Part shown: positions 1-8,981 of the stretch, in pieces | Layout: every line of letters starts with the position of its first letter | Numbering within the stretch: the first letter of the stretch is position 1 | Source of the DNA: Pseudomonadota bacterium | GTDB taxonomy: Bacteria > Pseudomonadota > Gammaproteobacteria > Steroidobacterales > Steroidobacteraceae | Direction: 5' to 3' | Length of the DNA: 46,665 nucleotides | Assembly: GCA_025357635.1 (NCBI GenBank) | Contig: JANXOV010000160.1 | Location: 1-46,665, forward strand | Position numbers and translations under genes: made by a program | Notes under the pieces: model-generated | Told to the model about the DNA's origin: nothing | What the model saw: the letters and a program-made list of their open reading frames with translations, nothing else | The model's database searches: none

Positions 1-33
1 TTGACCATCCAAGCTAAGCATCAGGCGTGCCAT
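1..33 (-). CDS. Start of a probable FHA-domain protein (partial, runs off left edge)
   Basis: Only the first 11 codons lie in the window (reading MARLMLSLDGQ). An ATG at 33-31 follows an AGGGGA ribosome-binding site and sits 18 bp after the PP2C stop, in the same direction. The opening resembles the first beta strand of forkhead-associated (FHA) proteins, which bind phosphothreonine, and FHA genes often sit next to kinase/PP2C pairs. The gene start is well supported; the FHA assignment is inference from context plus 11 residues. Confidence 0.45.
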   Translation of the reverse strand, partial: MARLMLSLDGQ

Positions 34-51
34 GAAAATTCCCCTGTTCCC

Positions 52-876
52 TTAACCGAACCATCCCAAGATTTTGTCAAATATCCGCCGCTTGGCGGGG
101 AAGGCATCTTCCACATGAGCCATGATGACAGACACGTTGTCCCTGCCGCCATTGTCGTTCGAAAGCTGGATCAACTGCTTAGCAACCGTATCAAGATTAG
201 CATTAAAGGTGCTGATCGTTAAGTGAATATCCTCATCCTCGATCATGTCCGACAGACCGTCCGAGCACAGCACGTAATAGTCGCTTTTCTGAACCGGCTC
301 CTCGTGGATCTCGACATCGACATTCTGCTCGACTCCGAGCGCCCGTGTAACATAATTCTTGTTGGTGGCGCGTTGCGCCTCTTCCTGGGAGTAGAAGCCG
401 CGGTCCACCAGTTCCTGCAGCAAGGAGTGGTCCATGGTCAGCTGCTCGAAGCGATTGTCCCGCAGGCGGTATAAGCGCGAGTCGCCCACATGAGCGATGG
501 ATATCTTGTTGTCGTGGAACAGGCAGGCCACGATCGTCGTCCCCATCCCCTCGCACTGGGGCTGGGTTTTTGAGGTGTGGTAGATGATCTTGTTGGCCCG
601 ATGGATGGCATCGCGCAGGATGATGCTGGGCCGCGTCAGGCCGGTTTCCGGGTCCGGCACGCCCATGTCCTCGCGCAGACTGGCTTCCTTCACCAGGCTG
701 ATGATGGTCTTGACGGCAATGCCGCTGGCCACTTCGCCGGCGTTGTAGCCGCCCATGCCGTCGGCCAGCACGAACAGGCCGATGTCGTTCTCCGACCCGA
801 TCATGTCCTCGTTGTGTTCACGCACCCGGCCGGTGTCGGTGAGCGCAACGCTTGCTATTTTCCCGCGCAGGCTCAT
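52..876 (-). CDS. PP2C-family serine/threonine protein phosphatase
   Basis: A 274-residue single-domain PP2C (PPM) phosphatase, a metal-dependent enzyme removing phosphate from Ser/Thr. All metal-binding motifs are visible: an RxxNED motif near residues 19-24, ADGMGG with D39, GDSRLY near 131-136, CSDGLSD with D206 and GGRDN with D246. No signal peptide or membrane segment is seen, so it should be cytoplasmic. It starts 36 bp after the kinase stop and is followed after 18 bp by a possible FHA gene, so it probably reverses that kinase's phosphorylations. It resembles Stp/PrpC and the PppA phosphatase of type VI secretion loci; no secretion gene is visible here, so a general signalling role is as likely. 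Confidence 0.93.
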   Translation of the reverse strand: MSLRGKIASVALTDTGRVREHNEDMIGSENDIGLFVLADGMGGYNAGEVASGIAVKTIISLVKEASLREDMGVPDPETGLTRPSIILRDAIHRANKIIYHTSKTQPQCEGMGTTIVACLFHDNKISIAHVGDSRLYRLRDNRFEQLTMDHSLLQELVDRGFYSQEEAQRATNKNYVTRALGVEQNVDVEIHEEPVQKSDYYVLCSDGLSDMIEDEDIHLTISTFNANLDTVAKQLIQLSNDNGGRDNVSVIMAHVEDAFPAKRRIFDKILGWFG

Positions 877-912
877 GAAGGAGTGTGGCCTCGTAACATT
901 GTCATTTCCTGC

Positions 913-2319
913 TCAAGCCGCTGCGCTTGGAATTCGTGCGCGACAGTCATCCAGCGCTGCAGCCATCTGCGCGCCGGTTTCGAATCGTGCGTCGGGTGAT
1001 TTCGCCAAAGCGCGGTCGATCACGTGTTGTACGCAATCCGGCAAGTCCGGCCGGATTGCTTTAAGCGGGGGATGCGGCACTTCAGCGATCTGCTGCATCA
1101 ACCCCGTCATGGTGTCGGCCCGGAACGGCAACTGGCCGGTCAGAAGCTGGAAAAGCGTAACACCCAAGGAAAATAAGTCCGAGTGACCAGTCACAATTCG
1201 TCCCTCGAGCTGTTCGGGGGACATGAAGGACGGGGTGCCCAGCACGATACCGGTGCGGGTGCTGCCCGCATCGGTGAGGCGGGCAATGCCGAAGTCCGTG
1301 ATCTTGAGGGTATCGCCGGCGGCGTCGTACATGAGGTTGGCCGGTTTGATGTCGCGGTGAACCACGTTTTGCTTGTGCGCGAAACCGAGCGCGTCCGCCG
1401 TGCGCGCAATCAGTTCGATGACCTTGCGCGGCTCTAGCAGCGTATTGGCCGCGGCAAAATCGCTCAGGTGCTTGCCCTTGAGGTATTCCATGGCGATATA
1501 GGCCAGGCCATCCTGCTCACCCACGTCGTAAATGGTGACGATGTTCGGGTGATTCAGGCGGCCGGCGGTCTCTGCTTCGCGAAAAAAACGCGCGCGCGCC
1601 TCGGCCAGCTCAGTGTCGCTGAACTCGCGCGCCAGCGGAATCGCTTTGATCGCCACCAGTCGGTTGATGGCAGAGTCGCGGCCCAGGTAAACGGTTCCCA
1701 TGGCGCCGCGGCCGATTTCACGCTCGAGCTTATAGCGGCCGAGATTTTGAACCGCACCTGCGGCGCCATCGCCAGCCACTGCAGCGGATTGCGCCGCGGC
1801 GGCGGGGCGTGCGGGCTCCGTTCTGGGCACCACCGTACCGGCAGCCGGCGGCGGGGCAGGCCTGGCATCGCGCAGTTGCGCCACCGTGGGTTCCGCGTCA
1901 ATCAGCTTTTTCAGCCGTGCCGCCACGTCCCGAAAGCCGCCGTCGATGCGGGCCAGGTGCCGGTACACGGCCGTGGCCTGCACGCGCCGGTCACGTTGTT
2001 CCAGTTGTGTGCCCAGGGCATACAGCTCGTTCAGGATTGCAGCGCTGGGTTGCCGTTTTTTCAGGTCGGCGAAACGCTGCTCGAAATTGTCCAGCAGCCG
2101 GCCGGTCTCAAGGCCGGGAGGCGGCGCGTCACGAGGCGGGTAGCCGGGAATGCGATCGGCAACCGTGCGCGAGCGCAACAGCGCAACCGCGCCGGCAGAC
2201 AAGAACAAGACTCCGAATACCCACACCCAGCCGAGGCCGTTGGACAGGGCCCGCAATGTCAGGTCTATCGCAACGAATACGGCGCCGAGCGCCATGGCGA
2301 TCAATCCGAACTTGCGCAT
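913..2319 (-). CDS. Membrane-anchored serine/threonine protein kinase
   Basis: A 468-residue Hanks-type kinase with an unusual order. Two hydrophobic segments at residues 5-25 and 30-48 make an N-terminal anchor; a helical region (75-150) and an Ala/Pro-rich linker (151-190) follow; the kinase domain is C-terminal (about 195-465). Seen in the sequence: glycine loop GRGAMG at 203-208, catalytic Lys K225, HRDIKPAN with D323, DFG at 342-344, a GTPSFMSPE activation segment and a SDLFSLG motif. Bacterial PASTA-type kinases usually carry the kinase N-terminally with extracytoplasmic repeats; here the membrane part comes first and no PASTA domain exists. It is the first gene of the kinase-PP2C-FHA run. 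Confidence 0.93.
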   Translation of the reverse strand: MRKFGLIAMALGAVFVAIDLTLRALSNGLGWVWVFGVLFLSAGAVALLRSRTVADRIPGYPPRDAPPPGLETGRLLDNFEQRFADLKKRQPSAAILNELYALGTQLEQRDRRVQATAVYRHLARIDGGFRDVAARLKKLIDAEPTVAQLRDARPAPPPAAGTVVPRTEPARPAAAAQSAAVAGDGAAGAVQNLGRYKLEREIGRGAMGTVYLGRDSAINRLVAIKAIPLAREFSDTELAEARARFFREAETAGRLNHPNIVTIYDVGEQDGLAYIAMEYLKGKHLSDFAAANTLLEPRKVIELIARTADALGFAHKQNVVHRDIKPANLMYDAAGDTLKITDFGIARLTDAGSTRTGIVLGTPSFMSPEQLEGRIVTGHSDLFSLGVTLFQLLTGQLPFRADTMTGLMQQIAEVPHPPLKAIRPDLPDCVQHVIDRALAKSPDARFETGAQMAAALDDCRARIPSAAA

Positions 2320-2415
2320 GCGAGAGGATGGTTGAACATAACGATGGCGCAGTATAGGTGATCGGGGTCATTGAACGGCAATGCTAAGCTCACGAAATTG
2401 ACATCAGGGGGTCGA

Positions 2416-3765
2416 TTGGCCAAGCCGAAAGAGGTTTTCGTCTGTCAGGGTTGCGGCGCTGCATTTCCAAAATGGCAGGGGCAGTGCGCGACCTGTGGCG
2501 AATGGAACACGCTGATCGCAGAGACGGGCGCTCGTGCGGTCCGCACCGGCTCAGGGGCTGCCAGAAGCGCCGATTGCGCCAAGACGCTGGCGGCCGAATC
2601 GGGCTCGGATCAGCGCCGGCTTGTGACCGGTTCCACAGAATTGGACCGGGTCCTGGGCGGCGGGCTGGTGACGGGCTCGGTGACCCTGTTAGGAGGGGAT
2701 CCTGGGATCGGCAAGTCCACCCTCATGCTGCAGGCGGCCGCCTCTCTGGCCGCGGCAGGCCCTGTGCTGTATGCGACGGGTGAGGAGTCGGTCGGCCAGG
2801 TCGCCCTGCGTGCAAGGCGCCTGGGGCTCACGCAGGCCACCGCGCACCTTGTCGCGGAAACCCGTGTCGAATCCGTGCTGGCGGAGGCCGAATCGATCAA
2901 GGCACGGATCCTGATCGTGGATTCGATACAAACCATGTACACCGAGCGGGTGGAATCGGCCCCTGGTGCCGTTTCGCAGCTGCGCGAGTGCACGGCCGAA
3001 CTGGTCCGCTTTGCAAAAAGCCGCGGTACCGCCGTGATTCTGGTCGGGCACGTGACCAAGGAAGGGCAGATCGCCGGACCGCGGGTTCTGGAGCACATGG
3101 TCGATACCGTGCTGTACTTCGAAAGCGACACGGGCAGCCGTTTTCGCGTGTTGCGATCGGTGAAGAACCGCTTCGGCGCCGCCAATGAGATCGGCGTTTT
3201 CGCCATGGCGGAGGAGGGACTGCGCGAGGTGAAGAACCCGTCCGCCATGTTTCTGTCACGCCATGCGCAGCCGGTGCCCGGCAGCGTCATCACCGTGCTG
3301 CGCGAGGGCAGCCGTTCATTGCTGATCGAGGTGCAGGTGCTGGTGGATCAGACGCAGGCATCGAACCCGCGCCGGGTTGCGGTGGGCATCGACGGCAACC
3401 GGCTGTCCATGCTGCTGGCCGTCGCGCACCGGCACGGCGGCATCGCCTTGCACGGACAGGATGTGTTCGCCAACATCGTGGGCGGCGTGCGGCTGACCGA
3501 GACCGCGGCGGATCTGGCCATCGTGCTGGCGGCGCGCTCGAGCCTGTTGAATGCACCGCTGTCGAACGATCTCGTGGCCTTCGGTGAACTGGGACTGGCC
3601 GGGGAAATTCGTCCGGTTGCCTTCGGCGAGGAGCGCGTGCGCGAAGCCGCCAAGCATGGCTTCAAGACCGCGCTGGTGCCGGAGTCCAACGTGCCGAAGA
3701 AGTCCCCTGACGGGATGCGCATTCACCCGATAGCGCGGCTCAGCGACGCGCTGCAAGTTTTCTAA
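2416..3765 (+). CDS. radA: DNA repair protein RadA/Sms
   Basis: RadA is a RecA-like ATPase and helicase that processes recombination intermediates and branch migration. Domains in order: a C4 zinc finger (C10, C13, C24, C27), a RecA core with Walker A GDPGIGKST at 94-102, the RadA-specific KNRFG motif at 250-254, and a Lon-like C-terminal domain. I chose the TTG at 2416 because an AGGGGGT ribosome-binding site lies just before it and the protein then opens MAKPKEVFVC as in the family; the frame stays open upstream to a TTG at 2371. Product 449 residues, close to the 460 of E. coli. It diverges from the kinase gene and converges with the CorB-like gene (14 bp between stops). Confidence 0.96.
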   Translation: MAKPKEVFVCQGCGAAFPKWQGQCATCGEWNTLIAETGARAVRTGSGAARSADCAKTLAAESGSDQRRLVTGSTELDRVLGGGLVTGSVTLLGGDPGIGKSTLMLQAAASLAAAGPVLYATGEESVGQVALRARRLGLTQATAHLVAETRVESVLAEAESIKARILIVDSIQTMYTERVESAPGAVSQLRECTAELVRFAKSRGTAVILVGHVTKEGQIAGPRVLEHMVDTVLYFESDTGSRFRVLRSVKNRFGAANEIGVFAMAEEGLREVKNPSAMFLSRHAQPVPGSVITVLREGSRSLLIEVQVLVDQTQASNPRRVAVGIDGNRLSMLLAVAHRHGGIALHGQDVFANIVGGVRLTETAADLAIVLAARSSLLNAPLSNDLVAFGELGLAGEIRPVAFGEERVREAAKHGFKTALVPESNVPKKSPDGMRIHPIARLSDALQVF

Positions 3766-3779
3766 GGCGATACGCTGCG

Positions 3780-5093
3780 TCACGCCGGACCGGTTTCCTC
3801 GTCCACGGCATCGGTGGAGGCATCGCCGCGCGAAGCCGGCGGACGCATCCGCGCGGTTTTCACCGCGTTGTCCGCCGTCTGCAGCACTTCGAGCATGTGG
3901 CCGGCGATCTTCAGCGTCGTCCCCGGTTCGGGGATGGTCTCCATGAATTCCACGATGAGACCACTGAGCGTCTTGGGCCCGTCGGTGGGCAGAGTCCAGT
4001 GCATCGCGCGGTTCAAGGCGCGAATGCTGGCGCTGCCGTTCACGACGAAACTGCCGTCGCCTTCCGGGTGCACGTCCCGGTGCATCATGTTGGCCGGATC
4101 AGTGGTGAATTCGCCGACGATTTCTTCGAGGATGTCCTCGAGCGTCACCAGTCCGAGAATGTCGCCGTACTCGTCCACCACGAAAGCCATGCGCCGCTTG
4201 TTGCGCTGGAAATTCAGCAGCTGCGTATTGAGCGTTGTGCCCGAAGGAACGAAATAGGCATCGCGGGCGACCGCGGTCTGCACCAGCGATTCCAGCGTCA
4301 GACGGCTGCGCACCATTTCGTGCGCAATGCGCTTCATATGCGACACGCCGATGATCTTGTCGATCTCCCCCTCATACACGGGCAGTCGAGTGTGCTGTGA
4401 CTGGCGTATTCTTTCAAGGATCGTGTCCCAGTTGTCTTCAATGTCGATGCCATCGATTTCGTTGCGCGGCACCATGATGTCTTCGACCGTGACGTTTTCC
4501 AGATCCAGGATGCTCACGAGCATCTGCTGGTGGCGCCGCGGAATCATCGCGCCGGCTTCGGCGACCACCGTCCGCAGTTCTTCACTGCTCAGTGAATTCG
4601 AGGCCTGTTGCTGGCCAACGCCCAGCGCGCGCAGCACGCCGTTGGCCAGCAGATTCGTGGCCCAGACGAAGGGGTAGAAAATCAGCAGAAGACCGGTGTA
4701 GACATAGGCAGCCGGCATCGCCAGCCGCTCCGGATGCATCGCACCGAAGGTCTTGGGCGCCACTTCGCAAAAAATCAACGTGATCAGAGTCAGCAGAACC
4801 GCGCCCGCCACGACCCAGATTTCCCCGCCCATGCGCAAGGCGATGAATCCCACCAGCATGGGTGTGGTGACGTTCACGATGGTGCTGAGCAGCAGTATCA
4901 GGCCGATGAGCCGGTCCGGCTGCGACAGCAGCTTTTCAGCCAGTTTCGCGGCGCGCTGTCCTGCCTGAGCGCGGTGCCGCAGCCGGTAGCGGTTCAGGCT
5001 CATGAGCGCGGTTTCGCTGCCCGCGAAGAACGCTGCCATCAACAGCAGCAGCCCCAGCGCGCTGTACAGAAAACTGAGTGAGAGGTCGTCCAT
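3780..5093 (-). CDS. CNNM/CorB-type membrane protein with CBS pair (YfjD family)
   Basis: A 437-residue inner-membrane protein of the CNNM/CorB family, linked to magnesium transport. It has an N-terminal DUF21 membrane domain (about residues 1-145, with the AFFAGSETALMSLN signature), then two CBS domains (about 195-330, with the typical MVPRNEI motif at their start), then a CorC/HlyC-associated C-terminal domain (about 345-420). It is followed by ypjD upstream in the same direction (16 bp apart), and both diverge from ffh, exactly as yfjD-ypjD-ffh in E. coli. The assignment to the family is firm; the transported ion is known only from homologues. Confidence 0.93.
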   Translation of the reverse strand: MDDLSLSFLYSALGLLLLMAAFFAGSETALMSLNRYRLRHRAQAGQRAAKLAEKLLSQPDRLIGLILLLSTIVNVTTPMLVGFIALRMGGEIWVVAGAVLLTLITLIFCEVAPKTFGAMHPERLAMPAAYVYTGLLLIFYPFVWATNLLANGVLRALGVGQQQASNSLSSEELRTVVAEAGAMIPRRHQQMLVSILDLENVTVEDIMVPRNEIDGIDIEDNWDTILERIRQSQHTRLPVYEGEIDKIIGVSHMKRIAHEMVRSRLTLESLVQTAVARDAYFVPSGTTLNTQLLNFQRNKRRMAFVVDEYGDILGLVTLEDILEEIVGEFTTDPANMMHRDVHPEGDGSFVVNGSASIRALNRAMHWTLPTDGPKTLSGLIVEFMETIPEPGTTLKIAGHMLEVLQTADNAVKTARMRPPASRGDASTDAVDEETGPA

Positions 5094-5109
5094 GCGCCCG
5101 TTTAAGCGC

Positions 5110-5901
5110 CTAACCCCAGTGCCGTCCGAGCATCGACTCGAGCACGAACTTGGAGCCGAAGTACGCCAGCGCCAGCAGCGCGAATCCGATCAAGGTCCAG
5201 CGAACCGCCGGGCGGCCGCGCCAGCCGAAACGCGCGCGCCCCGCCAGCAAGACGCCAAACAGTACCCACGCGATGACCGACAGCACCGTCTTGTGAATCA
5301 GGTGTTGCGCGAACAGATCGGTCACGAACACGAAGCCGGTGAACAGCGCCAGCGTAAGCAGGGCGAAGCCGCCCGCAATCAACCGGAACATCACGTTCTC
5401 GAGCTGATCCAGCGGCGGCAGACCGTTGGGCAGGTCCAGGATGCGCCGTTTGCGCAGCCGCCGATCCAGGAAGAACAGCAGGAGGGCGGTGACCGCGGCG
5501 GCAAACAACAGCGCTGCCGCACCCATGGACAAGAGCACGTGTGCGGTGAGTTCCCAGCTCGGCGGCGCGCTGGTCATGAAGCGCGGCTCAGCGCCGGTGA
5601 GCGCGGCGCCGACCGCGGCGCTGAGCAGCAAAATGGCAGCCAGCAAGCGGTTGCGGCGCTCCACGCCGACCACGCAGGCCAGCATGCCGAGAATCCACCC
5701 GAGAAGGCTGAGCGCCGTGCGCAGGTCGATCATCCACGGACCGTAGGTTCGCAGGTGATGGGCCAGCGAAAAGCTGTGATCCATAAGCGCGAAGGCGGTG
5801 CTGACCCAGGCGAGCGCGCTCAGGCGAGGCCGATTGACGCTGTTGAACATCGACCAGGCGCCAAGCGCGTAGAGGGCAACCGAGATGAAAGCAGAAGTCA
5901 C
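5110..5901 (-). CDS. ypjD: Cytochrome c assembly-like inner membrane protein YpjD
   Basis: A 263-residue polytopic membrane protein with about eight hydrophobic helices, related to the CcsA/CcmC haem-handling family. Conserved histidines occur in the HSFSLAHHL stretch (residues 62-70) and at HLIHK in the C-terminal third. It begins with GTG at 5901, 54 bp from the divergent ffh start, and precedes the CorB-like gene, the E. coli order. E. coli YpjD has no proven role, so haem or cytochrome assembly is a family-level guess only. Confidence 0.88.
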   Translation of the reverse strand: MTSAFISVALYALGAWSMFNSVNRPRLSALAWVSTAFALMDHSFSLAHHLRTYGPWMIDLRTALSLLGWILGMLACVVGVERRNRLLAAILLLSAAVGAALTGAEPRFMTSAPPSWELTAHVLLSMGAAALLFAAAVTALLLFFLDRRLRKRRILDLPNGLPPLDQLENVMFRLIAGGFALLTLALFTGFVFVTDLFAQHLIHKTVLSVIAWVLFGVLLAGRARFGWRGRPAVRWTLIGFALLALAYFGSKFVLESMLGRHWG

Positions 5902-5941
5902 GATTGATCATGACATACCGACGCAAAGTGCGCTAACGGCT

Positions 5942-5947
5942 TATAAT
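5942..5947 (+). promoter_or_regulatory. Probable -10 box of ffh
   Basis: A perfect TATAAT lies 8 bp before the ffh ATG, in the 54-bp gap shared with divergent ypjD. Transcription would start about at the start codon, so the message would be nearly leaderless, or this box is not the main one. No convincing -35 hexamer sits 16-18 bp upstream. Confidence 0.35.
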
Positions 5948-5955
5948 CGAGCGCT

Positions 5956-7321
5956 ATGTTCGACCGATTGACCGAACGGCTATCGCAGGCCGTCAACGCA
6001 CTGTCCGGCCGCGGCCGGATATCCGAAGACAACATTGCCGACACGGTGCGCCAGGTGCGCATGGCGCTGCTCGAGGCCGATGTCGCCCTGGGCGTCGTCA
6101 AGGAATTCACCGACAACGTGCGTACTCGCGCCCTCGGAGTCGAGGTCACCAAGAGCCTTACGCCCGGCCAGGCCTTTATCAAAATAGTGCACGAAGAGCT
6201 GACTCGGCTGATGGGCGAGCCCAGCACCGGATTGAATCTTCGCGCGCAGCGCCCGGTGGTGGTGTTGCTGGCCGGTTTGCAAGGCGCCGGCAAAACCACA
6301 TCGGCCGGCAAGCTGGCCCGCTGGCTGATCGAAAAGCAAAGCAAAAAAGTATTGATGTGCAGCACGGATATCTACCGTCCTGCCGCCATCCTGCAATTGG
6401 AGACGCTGGCGCAACAAGTGGGCGCGGGCTTTGCACCCGCCCAGGCATCGGAGGCGCCGCTGACCATCGCCAGGCGGGCGCTGACCCAGGCAACGCTTCA
6501 GGCCTACGATGTCCTGTTGCTCGATACCGCCGGCCGCCTGCATGTCGATGAGGCCATGATGGCCGAGGTGAGGAGCCTGGAGGCGGAGCTGAAGCCGCAT
6601 GAGCGGCTGTTCGTCGTCGATAGCATGGCCGGCCAGGATGCGGTCAATGCGGCCAAGGCATTCAATGACGCCCTGAGCCTGACCGGGGTCATTCTGACCA
6701 AGGCTGACGGTGATGCGCGCGGCGGCGCCGCCTTGTCGGTGCGCCATGTCACCGGTAAACCCATTCTGTTCATCGGTACGGGGGAGAAGAGCGACGCGCT
6801 GGAGCTTTTTTCATCCAGAACGCATCGCCTCCCGCATCCTGGGCATGGGTGATGTCCTGTCGCTGGTGGAGCAGGTTCAGGAGCGGGCGGACCTGGAAAA
6901 GGCCGACAAGCTGGCCCAGAAGCTGCAAAAGGGTAAATCCTTTGATTTGTCGGATTTGCGCGATCAACTGGCGCAGATCGGTCAAATGGGCGGAATGGCG
7001 GCGCTCCTGGACAAGCTCCCGGCGCACATGCAGGCCAACGCCTCCGCTGCGGCGTCTGCGGTCAACGAAAAGAGCATGCGCCGCCAGATGGGCATCATCG
7101 ATTCCATGACGCCGCGGGAGCGGCGGCGTCCCGAAACAATCGACAATTCCCGTAAAAGACGCATTGCCAACGGGGCGGGCGTACAGATCGCGGAGGTCAA
7201 CCGGCTGCTCAAGCAGTTCGATCAGATGCAAAAAACCATGAAGAAGCTCTTCAAGGGCGGGATGATCAAAAACATGATGCGCGGCATGGCCGGACGGCTG
7301 CCGTCGGGATTTGGCCGTTAG
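5956..7321 (+). CDS. ffh: Signal recognition particle protein Ffh, interrupted by a +1 frameshift
   Basis: Ffh is the GTPase that binds signal sequences with 4.5S RNA and delivers ribosomes to FtsY. The first frame (5956-6852) encodes the N and G domains: GLQGAGKTT at residues 107-115, DTAGR, TKADGDARGG. It then loses the reading frame at a run of six T (6806-6811), where the family has ...LExFHPERMASRILGMGD. The rest, including ASRILGMGD and the whole methionine-rich M domain (SRKRRIANGAG, MKKLFKGG), continues one base later to 7321. Removing one T restores a 454-residue protein, matching the E. coli length of 453. Because ffh is essential, a sequencing error in the homopolymer is most likely; true mutation or recoding is possible. 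The 4.5S RNA partner lies at 35771-35884. Confidence 0.93.
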
Positions 7322-7344
7322 CCTGGCCCACCACGCAGTTTAAT

Positions 7345-7374
7345 TTGCGTAAGTGCATTGTTTTTCATTAGAAT
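7345..7374 (+). promoter_or_regulatory. Candidate promoter of the rpsP operon
   Basis: TTGCGT (7345-7350) and TAGAAT (7369-7374; 5/6 match to TATAAT) are 18 bp apart, with the rpsP ATG 30 bp downstream. The region between ffh and rpsP (83 bp) is clearly more AT-rich than its flanks. The -35 is weak, so only moderate confidence. Confidence 0.4.
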
Positions 7375-7404
7375 TCACGGCTGGTTAATGCAAGGTGCGC
7401 AAAG

Positions 7405-7656
7405 ATGGTGACGATTCGTTTGACCCGCCGAGGCGGCAAGAAGACCCCGTTTTATCACGTGGTGGTGACCGACAGCCGCAAGCGGCAGGGCGGTACGAGC
7501 CTGGAAAGCGTGGGCATTTTCAATCCGGTAGCGCGCGGCGCTGAGATTAAACTTCGTCTGGAGCTGGCGCGGATCGATCATTGGGTGAGCAAAGGCGCTC
7601 ACATGTCCGATCGGGTCAAGCAGTTGGTCACGACGTTTCGCAAGCAGGCCGCCTAA
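7405..7656 (+). CDS. rpsP: 30S ribosomal protein S16
   Basis: An 83-residue protein that starts [13 protein letters not shown] and carries the family block [15 protein letters not shown] and the SVGIFNP turn, diagnostic of bacterial S16. It binds 16S rRNA in the 30S body. It heads the conserved rpsP-rimM-trmD-rplS cluster and is preceded by an 83-bp spacer holding a candidate promoter. The length matches E. coli S16 (82 residues). Confidence 0.98.
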   Translation: MVTIRLTRRGGKKTPFYHVVVTDSRKRQGGTSLESVGIFNPVARGAEIKLRLELARIDHWVSKGAHMSDRVKQLVTTFRKQAA

Positions 7657-7680
7657 GCGCGAGCGCGGGCAGGTTTCAAA

Positions 7681-8193
7681 ATGAGCGGCGATCAGTCGGC
7701 GCTCATTGAACTCGGCGCGATCGGCGCGCCGTTCGGTGTGCGCGGTTGGGTCAAGCTGCGATCTGATACGGAGCCTGCTGAGCGGATACTCGAATTCCCC
7801 GTGTGGAGTCTGCGGCTTGCGAATGCGTGCCGCGACTATACGCTCCAGCATTGCGGTCGCAGTGCAGGCCAGTTGACGGTGAAGCTGGTGGGCGTGGACG
7901 ACCGAAACATCGCTGCGGCGCTGACCGGCGCGGTGATTCTGGTGCCGCGAGAGCAGTTGCCGGCGCCGGGTGAGAAGGAATTTTATCGGGCCGATTTGAT
8001 CGGCTTCGAAGTGCAGAACGTGTCGGGGCGCAAACTCGGGACGCTCGAGTATTTCGTGGAGACGCCGGCTTATGCGCTGATGGTGATCTCAGGGCCGGCC
8101 CAGTTGTTGGTGCCGGCGACCGCGGATCATATCCGGCGGGTCGATCTGCAGGCGCGCAGGGTGATCGTCGATTGGAACGACACGGCGGCTTGA
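7681..8193 (+). CDS. rimM: 16S rRNA processing protein RimM
   Basis: A 170-residue 30S maturation factor that binds S19 and helps assemble the 16S 3' domain. The N-terminal RimM domain has the hallmark GAPFGVRGWVK (residues 14-24), and the C-terminal PRC barrel covers about 98-168, including FYRADLIGFEV. ATG at 7681 lies 24 bp after rpsP, and the gene is followed by trmD after 18 bp. Length agrees with E. coli RimM (182). Confidence 0.97.
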   Translation: MSGDQSALIELGAIGAPFGVRGWVKLRSDTEPAERILEFPVWSLRLANACRDYTLQHCGRSAGQLTVKLVGVDDRNIAAALTGAVILVPREQLPAPGEKEFYRADLIGFEVQNVSGRKLGTLEYFVETPAYALMVISGPAQLLVPATADHIRRVDLQARRVIVDWNDTAA

Positions 8194-8211
8194 TGGAACG
8201 GACACGCTAGC

Positions 8212-8949
8212 GTGCGTATTGCAGTGGTGACGTTGTTTGCGGCGATGGTGCGCGATGCGCTCGATCACGGCGTCGTGGGGCGCGCGCTGGCGCAGGGAAG
8301 TTTGCAGTTGGACTGCATCGACCCGCGGCAGTTTGCGGCCGATGTGCACCGCACGGTCGATGACCGGCCCTACGGCGGTGGGCCGGGGATGGTATTAAAG
8401 GTCGAACCGCTGCGCAGCGCGATTCGCGCCGCGCGTGCGCAGATGCCCGCGGGCAGCCCACGCGTCTACCTGGGCGCGGACGGTGAGCGCTTCGAGCAGG
8501 GCCGGGCACGGCAGGCGCTGGCGTACCCGGGTCTGATCCTGGTGGCGGGACGGTATGAGGGAGTGGACGAACGGTTGATCGAGACCGAGATCGACGCGAC
8601 CTGGTCGATCGGTGACTATGTACTGTCGGGCGGCGAGTTGCCCGCGTTGGTGGTGATCGATGCCATCGCAAGGCTGATGCCCGGAACGCTGGGCTGTGCC
8701 GAGTCGGCGCAACAGGAGTCGTACACCGACGGATTGCTGGATTGGCCGCATTACACGCGGCCCGAAGTCATAGACGGGCTCGCGGTGCCCGCGGTGCTGG
8801 CCTCTGGGGATCATGCCGCCATCCGACGCTGGCGCCTGCAGCAGTCGCTGGGACGCACCTGGTTGCGGCGGCCGGATATGCTCGAGCGCCGTGGGATGAG
8901 CGAGGAAGAACGGGTTTTATTGGAAGAATTCAAGGCTGGCCGCGTATGA
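8212..8949 (+). CDS. trmD: tRNA (guanine37-N1)-methyltransferase
   Basis: TrmD makes m1G37 in tRNAs reading CNN codons with S-adenosylmethionine, preventing +1 frameshifting. The 245-residue protein has the family motifs: YGGGPGM at 54-60, LVAGRYEGVDERL, and SIGDYVLSGGELP of the trefoil-knot SAM site. The start is GTG at 8212, giving MRIAVVTLF as expected. Position between rimM and rplS is conserved across bacteria. Confidence 0.98.
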   Translation: MRIAVVTLFAAMVRDALDHGVVGRALAQGSLQLDCIDPRQFAADVHRTVDDRPYGGGPGMVLKVEPLRSAIRAARAQMPAGSPRVYLGADGERFEQGRARQALAYPGLILVAGRYEGVDERLIETEIDATWSIGDYVLSGGELPALVVIDAIARLMPGTLGCAESAQQESYTDGLLDWPHYTRPEVIDGLAVPAVLASGDHAAIRRWRLQQSLGRTWLRRPDMLERRGMSEEERVLLEEFKAGRV

Positions 8950-8981
8950 GGGCCCGCCATCAATGCGAGGACTGAAAGACG

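Noticed and set aside
2332-2358. Promoter for radA (TTGAAC ... TATAGG)
   Set aside because: Spacing is 15 bp and the -10 is poor, so support is too weak to list it.
2371-2415. Fifteen-residue N-terminal extension of RadA
   Set aside because: The AGGGGGT ribosome site and the family N-terminus both support the TTG at 2416.
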